9,650 bases of DNA, taken from contig JAYSTR010000133.1 in the NCBI GenBank assembly GCA_043719555.1, positions 1-9,650 on the forward strand. The letters run 5' to 3'. This document shows, piece by piece, positions 1 through 5,803 of this stretch. The position numbers and the translations under genes were made by a program. Numbering within the stretch: the first letter of the stretch is position 1; each line of letters opens with the position of its first letter. Source of the stretch: UBA4416 sp043719555. Lineage in GTDB: Bacteria > Bacteroidota > Bacteroidia > B-17B0 > Aurantibacillaceae. Under the pieces are notes generated by a model. That model did no database searches. It worked only from the letters and a program-made list of their open reading frames with translations, and was not told the DNA's origin.

Positions 1-2446
1 TGGTAATTTATCTGTTGAATATACAAATGTTGGGTATAATGCCTCATTAGAAGTTGATGCAGATATAATTGATCAATGCCCTCTTTCAACAGTTGATGCA
101 AGCTCAAATAATCGTCCTAATATAATTTTCGGAAACTGTTTAGGGCAACAATCCGGTTCTCAATTTAATGTTGTTGTTACGCCATCAGCAGGTGTTTCAG
201 TGCCAGCTACCCACACTAATATTAACATTCCATTACCATCAACGGCTGGTACTCAATGTTATACTGTTTCACTTATAAATCCTATTGGAAATTGTTCTAA
301 AGATACTGTCATTTGTATTACTACTAATGTAGGAACAACTTCAGGAACTTTAAGCATTAGCTCCTTATCTGTTTGTCCTAACCAAACTCTAACCATTAAT
401 GCTATAGGAGCTTTAGCAACTCATACTTTAATTTATACTGATAACGTTGGAACTCAAACAACAACACTTAGTAGTGCAACATTTAGTGCGCCAGCAACTA
501 TTGGAGCGTATACTTATACTTTATTAGCAGAAGGGGCTTGTGGTGGTGCACTAACCGTTTACACTAATACTTTAACGGTTTATACAGGCGTAACTATAGC
601 AAATTTAAATATCTCACAAGATAGCATTTGCCCTGGCACATCTATTAATTTATCCGCAAGTGGTTCAATATTACCAACCTATACAATTAGTTACTTAGAT
701 GCAACGGGCTTACATACAGTTGTTGGAACAAGTGTAGCTGTAACACCAACCACAACTGTTGCTGGTTCGTATCAAACCTATACCTTAACTGCGGAAGGTG
801 CTTGTGCTGGTCCAATTACAAATTTTACAGATTCGGTTAAAATATATATTGGTACAACCTCAGCAAGCTTAACAGTTAGTAATGCCACAGTTTGTCCTGG
901 TGTAAATGTAACCTTATCGGCAACTCAAACACAATTAAACGGTTTAGCTTCTTATACTATTAGTTATGTTAATAGTGCGGGTGTATTAACAAACGCTGTA
1001 AACACTTCAACTACATTTATAGCAACAAGTTTAACAACTCCTACTTTTGGAACGCATGTTTATACATTAACCGCACAAGGTAGTTGCTCTGCATTACCAG
1101 TAACTTATACAAATTCTGTTTTTGTAGAACAAGGTGTTTCTCAAGCAACTCTAGAAATTAATGGTACACAAAATGCAGCGCCGGTTTGTAAAGGAACCGC
1201 TATTACATTAAATGTGCCAGCTGCTCCAACAACGTTAAGTACTTACACGATTATGTATGTTGATGGAACTGGACCACATACTTCTACATCGGCTATTACA
1301 TTTACTCCAGCAGTATCTGCAACTTATCCTGTAAATTACACCTACTCTGTAATGGCTCAAGGCCCTTGTAGTGCAAACCCAGTAATGTTTACAAATACAT
1401 TAACTGTAATACAAGGCACAACCAATGCTATACCAGTTTCTACTCCAAGTATAGCGTGTTTTGGTTTACCAATTACTTTAACAGCAAATCAAGGAACGTT
1501 TGTTACTTATACAATTACATATAACAATGGCGGAGGTAATGTAACTTCTCCATCATTTAATGTAGGTGGAGCTGGAGTAACTTTTAATGCGAATACGTTA
1601 ATTACTAATAATACTTTTACAATTAGTGCTCAGGGAACTTGTGGCGCTCCAGTAAAAGATTTTGTTGGAAACTATACTGTTCAACAAAAAGAAACAATTA
1701 CCATTACACCAATGGCTAATGTTACTAAATGTATAAATAGCACAGCAACATTAACAGCAAATGCTTCTTCTCCATCAAATGGACCATATACTTATAACTG
1801 GATACCAGCAGTTGGAACTAGCACAAATGCAACATATACAACCAGCGCAAGTAGTACACAAACATTAACTGTAACTGTTAACGCCTTTTGTGCAAACACA
1901 GCCACTGCAAGTGTTGTAGTTGATAATTATAATACAAATGTGAGTACATCTATTTTAGACTCTGCTTTTGTATGTGCTAGCACTGATTTAGTATTACACG
2001 CTAATACAACTGGTGGTTTGCCGGGTTATGCTTATAAATGGAGTATATCACCCAATACTACATCTATTGGAAGCGGCGCTGATTTAAACACAACAGCACC
2101 TGGTACAGAAGGAACTTACACCATCATGGTTACAGCAACAGACGCTTGTGGAACTAGCGATTTTGATACACAATTAATTACAGTATTACCTCCATGTACT
2201 ATTGAAATTGGGAATGTCATTACTCCAAATGGCGATGGTGCTAATGACTTCTTTACCATTAAACATATTGAGTATTATCCGAATACTTCCTTAACTATTT
2301 TTGATCGTTGGGGACGTAAAGTTTACGATAAATCAAATTACGCTAACGAGTGGAAAGCGGATAACTTAAGCGATGGAACTTATTTTTATGTACTAGATGT
2401 GCCGGGCGATAAAAAGTACAATGGCTTTGTTCAGGTTATAAGATAA
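1..2446 (+). CDS. Secreted repeat protein with C-terminal type IX secretion (type B, CHU_C) sorting domain; 5' end outside window
   Basis: The reading frame is open from base 2, so this is the C-terminal 814 residues of a longer protein. The GTG at 200 is only an internal codon. Residue numbers below count from that GTG. Five divergent Thr/Ser-rich repeats of about 85-95 residues run from about 45 to 496. Each has a VCPG-like Cys near its start, a YTI-Y core strand and an EGAC/QGSC-like Cys near its end. Two PKD-like modules follow (about 497-575 and 576-663), with Y-Y-W cores and further Cys. The last 85 residues (664-748) are the gliding-motility-associated C-terminal (CHU_C) domain, with NVITPNGDG-ND, a RWGRKVYD strand, a DGTYFYV strand and a final VQVIR. 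In known systems this domain directs export by the type IX secretion system and attachment at the outer membrane or release. The function of the passenger is not recognisable; a surface adhesin or structural role is inferred from the repeats. It ends 39 bases before ccmB with no intergenic hairpin. Confidence 0.88.
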   Translation, partial: GNLSVEYTNVGYNASLEVDADIIDQCPLSTVDASSNNRPNIIFGNCLGQQSGSQFNVVVTPSAGVSVPATHTNINIPLPSTAGTQCYTVSLINPIGNCSKDTVICITTNVGTTSGTLSISSLSVCPNQTLTINAIGALATHTLIYTDNVGTQTTTLSSATFSAPATIGAYTYTLLAEGACGGALTVYTNTLTVYTGVTIANLNISQDSICPGTSINLSASGSILPTYTISYLDATGLHTVVGTSVAVTPTTTVAGSYQTYTLTAEGACAGPITNFTDSVKIYIGTTSASLTVSNATVCPGVNVTLSATQTQLNGLASYTISYVNSAGVLTNAVNTSTTFIATSLTTPTFGTHVYTLTAQGSCSALPVTYTNSVFVEQGVSQATLEINGTQNAAPVCKGTAITLNVPAAPTTLSTYTIMYVDGTGPHTSTSAITFTPAVSATYPVNYTYSVMAQGPCSANPVMFTNTLTVIQGTTNAIPVSTPSIACFGLPITLTANQGTFVTYTITYNNGGGNVTSPSFNVGGAGVTFNANTLITNNTFTISAQGTCGAPVKDFVGNYTVQQKETITITPMANVTKCINSTATLTANASSPSNGPYTYNWIPAVGTSTNATYTTSASSTQTLTVTVNAFCANTATASVVVDNYNTNVSTSILDSAFVCASTDLVLHANTTGGLPGYAYKWSISPNTTSIGSGADLNTTAPGTEGTYTIMVTATDACGTSDFDTQLITVLPPCTIEIGNVITPNGDGANDFFTIKHIEYYPNTSLTIFDRWGRKVYDKSNYANEWKADNLSDGTYFYVLDVPGDKKYNGFVQVIR
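332..1687 (+). repeat. Five divergent protein repeats (~85-95 residues) with paired cysteines
   Basis: Approximate units are 332-589, 590-853, 854-1135, 1136-1417 and 1418-1687. Each starts with GTT or GVT/GVS, then an L-I/V-S strand, then VCPG or a variant (VCPN, ICPG, VCKG, ACFG). Next come a YTI-Y strand, a TYTL-A-G-C strand and a FTN/YTN strand. The two Cys of each unit lie 55-64 residues apart, which suits one disulfide per Ig-like fold; that is an inference. Units are similar in protein but clearly diverged in DNA, so they are old duplications. Confidence 0.8.
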
Positions 2447-2448
2447 TA

Positions 2449-2480
2449 TTGCGTTTGTAATGATTTGGGTGTAAATTTGC
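2449..2480 (+). promoter_or_regulatory. Bacteroidota-type promoter for the ccm run (TTG N20 TAAATTTGC)
   Basis: TTG at 2449-2451 and TAAATTTGC at 2472-2480 match the -33 (TTTG/TTG) and -7 (TAnnTTTG) elements known for Bacteroidota primary sigma factor promoters, with 20 bases between them. Transcription would be expected to start around 2483-2486, at or beside the ccmB ATG at 2486. The site lies directly after the stop codon of the upstream secreted-protein gene. Confidence 0.6.
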
Positions 2481-2485
2481 ATCTC

Positions 2486-3142
2486 ATGAATATCAAATCA
2501 TTATCTGCCTTAATATCAAAAGAGTTTTTATTAGAATTCCGGCAAAAGGCTACTCTTGCCGGAATTTTAGTTTATATAGTTTCTACTGTTTTTATTTCAG
2601 CATTATCATTTAAACGAATTATAGAACCTACTGTTTGGAATGCCCTTTTTTGGGTAATTTTTGTATTCATCTCTATTAATATTTCAGGTAAAAGTTTTAG
2701 CCACGAAACAAAAGGCAAGGGATTATATAATTATTTATACTACAAACCACAACAATTCATCATCAGTAAAATTATTTACAACATGTTGTTGATGGTTGTT
2801 TTAAGTTTTATTACTTTCTTTTTTTATAGTTGGTTTGTAGGTAATATTGTTCAAAATTTTGGCATGTTTTGTTTAACCCTGTTGTTTAGTTCATCGGCTT
2901 TTTCGGGCGTGTTAAGTTTAATGAGTGCCATCGCCTCAAAAGCAAACAACCTAAGTTTAATGGCTATATTGAGTTTTCCTGTGTTAATGCCTTTATTAAT
3001 TGTATCCATTAAACTGGGTAAATACTCTATTGATGATATTGCTTGGAGTGTGAGCTATAATTATTTGCTGATTTTAGTCATGCTAAATTTTGTGGTAATT
3101 GCGCTATCAACGATTTTATTTAATTACCTTTGGAAAGAATGA
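2486..3142 (+). CDS. ccmB: Heme exporter / cytochrome c maturation membrane protein CcmB
   Basis: Integral membrane subunit of the CcmABC(D) ABC-type complex, which releases heme-loaded CcmE for cytochrome c maturation. The 218-residue protein starts with a short cytoplasmic helix (SALISKEFLLEFRQK), the usual CcmB opening, followed by about six hydrophobic segments: roughly 24-42, 51-68, 100-122, 125-152, 157-176 and 190-215. Length fits the family (about 220). I chose the ATG at 2486; a TTG at 2465 would add seven residues but lies within the promoter. Its stop overlaps the ccmC start as ATGA, implying coupled translation. The ATP-binding partner gene ccmA is not in the window. The first 30 codons contain a strong hairpin (see 2533-2569). 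Confidence 0.9.
   Translation: MNIKSLSALISKEFLLEFRQKATLAGILVYIVSTVFISALSFKRIIEPTVWNALFWVIFVFISINISGKSFSHETKGKGLYNYLYYKPQQFIISKIIYNMLLMVVLSFITFFFYSWFVGNIVQNFGMFCLTLLFSSSAFSGVLSLMSAIASKANNLSLMAILSFPVLMPLLIVSIKLGKYSIDDIAWSVSYNYLLILVMLNFVVIALSTILFNYLWKE
2533..2569 (+). promoter_or_regulatory. Terminator-like hairpin inside the 5' end of ccmB
   Basis: AATTCCGGCAA (2535-2545) and TTGCCGGAATT (2556-2566) are perfect inverted arms of 11 bp around a 10-base loop. A G-U, an A-U and a U-A pair can extend the stem outward (2532-2534 with 2567-2569). It is followed by a U-rich stretch, TTTTAGTTTATA, from 2565. The CCGGC/GCCGG core is exceptional in this AT-rich DNA. It covers ccmB codons 16-28. No hairpin exists between the upstream secreted-protein gene and ccmB, so this could stop read-through or act as an attenuator; the function is inferred. 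Confidence 0.5.
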
Positions 3143-3801
3143 TAAAGTGGTGGAAAATAACAGGTGCTGTGCTCATTTTATATACTATAATTTGGGGCTT
3201 ATTAAATGTAGTGCCACGTTTAGATATCTTAAACGAAACGATTCGTAATGTTTATTACCACGTACCAATTTGGTTTGCCATGCTTTTTCAAATGTGTGTG
3301 TCGGTTTATTTCGCCATCAAACAATTATCTCAAAATGATACTATAACAGATATACAAAGTACACAAGCAGCAGAAACAGGACTGTTTTTTGCAATACCAG
3401 GTATATTAACCGGTTGCTTGTGGGCAAAATATACTTGGGGAACTTGGTGGACATTTCAAGACCCAAAACTTAATGGAGTTGCTATTGCCATTTTAATTTA
3501 TCTATCCTATTTTATTTTACGAAACTCAATCGTTGATGAATTAAAACGCGCTCGTATATCGGCCGTATATAATATTTTTGCCTTTGTGATGATGATTGTA
3601 TTTATTATGATTTTACCACGCCTAACAGATTCGTTACATCCTGGCAATGGTGGAAATCCTGCCTTTGGTAAATACGATTTAGATAACAACATGCGCACCG
3701 TTTTTTATCCTGCAATTATAGGTTGGATATTATTAAGTTGCTGGATATTTGATGTTAAAAAACGCATTGCAATTTTAAACTTACAAAACAATGAAGACTA
3801 G
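3139..3801 (+). CDS. ccmC: Cytochrome c maturation heme-handling protein CcmC (CcsA/CytC_asm family)
   Basis: Six-segment membrane protein that loads heme onto CcmE. Counting from the ATG at 3139 (220 residues), the tryptophan-rich WWD-type motif is WGTWW at 100-104 followed by D108. His41 (VYYHVPIWF) and His167 (LHPG) match the two external heme-ligand histidines of the family. Hydrophobic segments lie near 8-26, 43-60, 81-96, 113-128, 143-160 and 188-205. The ATG at 3139 is preferred over the TTG at 3130 because it overlaps the ccmB stop as ATGA, a standard coupling arrangement. The 3' end overlaps the next gene by 11 bases. Confidence 0.95.
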   Translation: MIKWWKITGAVLILYTIIWGLLNVVPRLDILNETIRNVYYHVPIWFAMLFQMCVSVYFAIKQLSQNDTITDIQSTQAAETGLFFAIPGILTGCLWAKYTWGTWWTFQDPKLNGVAIAILIYLSYFILRNSIVDELKRARISAVYNIFAFVMMIVFIMILPRLTDSLHPGNGGNPAFGKYDLDNNMRTVFYPAIIGWILLSCWIFDVKKRIAILNLQNNED

Positions 3802-4006
3802 ATTTTTTGCACTACTTGGATTTTTATTTTTTACAATAATAGCTTCTGCCCAAGACACTATGGCTGGGCCTCAAATGGCTGATGATTTTAGAGCAAACGG
3901 AAAAATTTACATTGTAATTTCTGTTTTAGCAATTGCATTTATTTGCATCATTGGTTATTTAATTTACATCGATATTAAGGTAAAAAAATTAGAGAATAAA
4001 AAATAA
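3791..4006 (+). CDS. CcmD-like small membrane protein with signal peptide
   Basis: Protein of 71 residues. Residues 1-20 look like a cleavable signal peptide (hydrophobic core 5-17, ASA|Q cleavage site). A short linker containing MADDFRANGKIY follows, then one membrane helix (about 39-60) and a basic tail, DIKVKKLENKK. This matches the Bacteroidota CcmD family, which sits between ccmC and ccmE and is thought to help release holo-CcmE from the CcmABC complex, by analogy with classical CcmD. It starts within the last codons of ccmC and ends seven bases before ccmE, so the three are almost certainly co-transcribed. Confidence 0.85.
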   Translation: MKTRFFALLGFLFFTIIASAQDTMAGPQMADDFRANGKIYIVISVLAIAFICIIGYLIYIDIKVKKLENKK

Positions 4007-4013
4007 ACAAAAA

Positions 4014-4397
4014 ATGAAAAAATTACACATCATAGGAATTATTGTTATTGCTGTAGCTATTGGCGTTATCTTGACTTCATTAAAAAGCAATGCCACTTAT
4101 TCTGATTTTTCAGAAGCACAATCAAACCCAAATACAGAATATCATGTAGTAGGAAAGCTAAATAAAACCATTCCTGTTCAATACGACCCTAAATTAAATG
4201 CCGATGAGTGTTCCTTTATGATGTATGATAACAAAGGCATAGAAAAACAAGTAGTGTTGCATAAAAGTGTACCACAAGATTTTGACAAATCTGAACAAAT
4301 TGTACTAATAGGAAAAATGCAAGGAGACCAATTTCATGCAAATGATATTTTAATGAAATGCCCAAGTAAATATAACAACGGGCAACCAAAGATTTAA
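4014..4397 (+). CDS. ccmE: Cytochrome c maturation heme chaperone CcmE, cysteine (CxxxY) type
   Basis: Membrane-anchored periplasmic heme chaperone of 127 residues. One N-terminal helix (about 4-22) anchors it. The rest is the small OB-fold domain, with strands such as EYHVVGKL (42-49) and EQIVLIGKM (94-102). In the classical protein heme is bound covalently by His in an HxxxY motif. Here the site reads CPSKY, Cys116 and Tyr120, the known variant CxxxY type. The A-rich leader (ACAAAAA before ATG) is typical for Bacteroidota. No ccmF follows; the next gene is an unrelated IPExxxVDY protein 25 bases on. Confidence 0.92.
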   Translation: MKKLHIIGIIVIAVAIGVILTSLKSNATYSDFSEAQSNPNTEYHVVGKLNKTIPVQYDPKLNADECSFMMYDNKGIEKQVVLHKSVPQDFDKSEQIVLIGKMQGDQFHANDILMKCPSKYNNGQPKI

Positions 4398-4422
4398 TTT
4401 TACTTATAACTAGGGAATCGCT

Positions 4423-4923
4423 TTGAAAAAAAACCCTGTTCATACTTTAAACAATCAATCGGACGAATTATTTGATTTCGATATATTCTCAATTACAAGT
4501 ACCGAAAGTGTTTACAGAGTTGTTCACTTACTTAACAGTGAACTTGCAATAGATTTAGAACAGGCGGATTTATTAGATTTTAAACTAAAAAACGACGAAG
4601 AATTTTACTTTCCATTGTACTCATTTCTTCATCCCGATTTAAACTTAGAGTTTCATTTGTTGCCTAATCAAACCACGTTTCAACCGCCACATCATAATAA
4701 AGATAACTTTGATTTATTTGGTGGAAATGTTGAACAAAACGCTAGATTAATAAGCGAGCTAGAAAACACCGATTATTTTTTGTTATTAAAAGGAGAAAAT
4801 CGCGTTTCTCATAATTACAATGTATATACTGCAATAAAAAGCATTAAAGATTTTATTTTAGTACGAGAAATTTTTCTTGAAGATCTTGCTGATAAAAAAA
4901 TAAAATACAACCTGCTCTTTTAA
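4423..4923 (+). CDS. IPExxxVDY family protein (function unknown), TTG start
   Basis: Small soluble protein of 166 residues with no signal peptide or membrane helix. It resembles the Bacteroidota IPExxxVDY family: an early FDIFSI strand with a following YRVVHLLN helix, a central FYFPLYSF strand, the signature region near 110-120, and the characteristic end KIKYNLLF. The signature is degenerate, reading I-S-E-LEN-T-D-Y, with Ser for Pro and Thr for Val. The frame is closed upstream by TAG at 4411 and has no ATG, so the TTG at 4423 is the only reasonable start. AGGGA at 4412-4416 lies six bases ahead of it, an unusually Shine-Dalgarno-like site for this genome. The function of the family is not known. 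Confidence 0.8.
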   Translation: MKKNPVHTLNNQSDELFDFDIFSITSTESVYRVVHLLNSELAIDLEQADLLDFKLKNDEEFYFPLYSFLHPDLNLEFHLLPNQTTFQPPHHNKDNFDLFGGNVEQNARLISELENTDYFLLLKGENRVSHNYNVYTAIKSIKDFILVREIFLEDLADKKIKYNLLF

Positions 4924-4956
4924 CTTTTTAGTTCTTATAACTCCTGTACGATGCAC

Positions 4957-4987
4957 TTGTTTAAAGTTGTATTAATTACTACTTTTA
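4957..4987 (+). promoter_or_regulatory. Possible weak internal promoter before the DUF4271 gene
   Basis: The 88-base gap holds TTG at 4957-4959 and TACTTTTA at 4980-4987, separated by 20 bases. The second box differs from TAnnTTTG only at the final G. Spacing is right but the match is imperfect in AT-rich DNA, so chance is quite possible. Nothing else was recognised in this gap apart from a very short AACT/AGTT inverted repeat just after the stop. Confidence 0.25.
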
Positions 4988-5011
4988 AAATTCTTAAACT
5001 AATTAAAGCCT

Positions 5012-5785
5012 GTGCCTGTAACAACTCCTACTCTTTCGGTAAAAGATTCAATAGCTTTTATGCCAACCGACAGTTCACAGTTATTGTTTAAATCGCATTT
5101 GCTAAAACCCACTCACAAAACGCCTATATTTAATAGTAATCATGAGGTGTATTGGACGGGTATTGTATTATTTGCAATTTTGAGTTTATATGTTTTAATT
5201 AAAATATCGGACAGTAAAAAATACATGCGATTATTTGACTCGATGTTAAGTTTGCAAAACTTTAAGCAGAATTATAGAGACGAAAATAAAATAAGCAGGC
5301 GAACGTCTTTTGTATTATTAGTTTGTTACGTTTTTGTTATCGCTCTTTTTTTAACATCGCTAAACGCTTATTTTAATTTAATATTTACAGATAAAAGTAG
5401 CTTATTTCAGTTTGCGAATTTCGCACTCATTGTTGCAAGTATCTTTGTGTTTAAATTAATTATTAATTTATTAATAGCATTTGTTTCTGATAGTAAAGAG
5501 GCAGCAAAGGAGTCGATTTATACAGAAACCACCTTCAAGCAATTGCTAGGCATTGTTTTATTTCCTTTTACCATTTGTTTGTTTTTAAGTAAATATCCTA
5601 ATGCGTGGTTTTTATACCCTTGTATGATATTTATTGTATTGTTTTCGGTTATTCGCTTTTTTAGAAGCTTTATGGCTTTAGCTACTGAACAAAACATAGG
5701 AATTGTGTATATTTTATTGTACTTTTGCGCTCTTGAAATATTACCATTATTAATAATAGTAAAATTTCTATTAACAAACTTTTAA
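5012..5785 (+). CDS. DUF4271 family integral membrane protein, GTG start
   Basis: Membrane protein of 257 residues and unknown function. A hydrophilic N-terminus (1-45) is followed by about six hydrophobic segments, near 47-65, 99-118, 131-157, 177-193, 198-216 and 229-253. The last carries the family-like LYFCALEILPLLIIVK sequence, with Glu242 and Pro245 inside the membrane. Members of this Bacteroidota family commonly lie directly before hemD, as here (18-base gap), which hints at a shared role but proves none. The frame is closed by TAA at 5000, so GTG 5012 is the most upstream start. An internal ATG at 5060 (Met17) is an alternative. Confidence 0.83.
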   Translation: MPVTTPTLSVKDSIAFMPTDSSQLLFKSHLLKPTHKTPIFNSNHEVYWTGIVLFAILSLYVLIKISDSKKYMRLFDSMLSLQNFKQNYRDENKISRRTSFVLLVCYVFVIALFLTSLNAYFNLIFTDKSSLFQFANFALIVASIFVFKLIINLLIAFVSDSKEAAKESIYTETTFKQLLGIVLFPFTICLFLSKYPNAWFLYPCMIFIVLFSVIRFFRSFMALATEQNIGIVYILLYFCALEILPLLIIVKFLLTNF

Positions 5786-5803
5786 TTGTAGTTTAAGCAT
5801 CAT

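Noticed and set aside
200..202. GTG as the start of the first gene
   Set aside because: The same frame is open for 66 codons back to base 2 with similar composition, so the gene begins outside the window.
2465..2485. TTG start adding seven residues to CcmB
   Set aside because: It overlaps the promoter boxes and gives residues not typical of CcmB; ATG 2486 fits the family.
3130..3138. TTG start for CcmC
   Set aside because: The ATG at 3139 makes the usual ATGA overlap with the ccmB stop and a better family N-terminus.
3507..3698. Minus-strand open frame of 63 codons
   Set aside because: Lies wholly within ccmC, with no family resemblance or promoter; a shadow of the real gene.
4216..4443. 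Minus-strand open frame of 75 codons
   Set aside because: Antisense to ccmE and the next gene start; composition is that of a reverse shadow.
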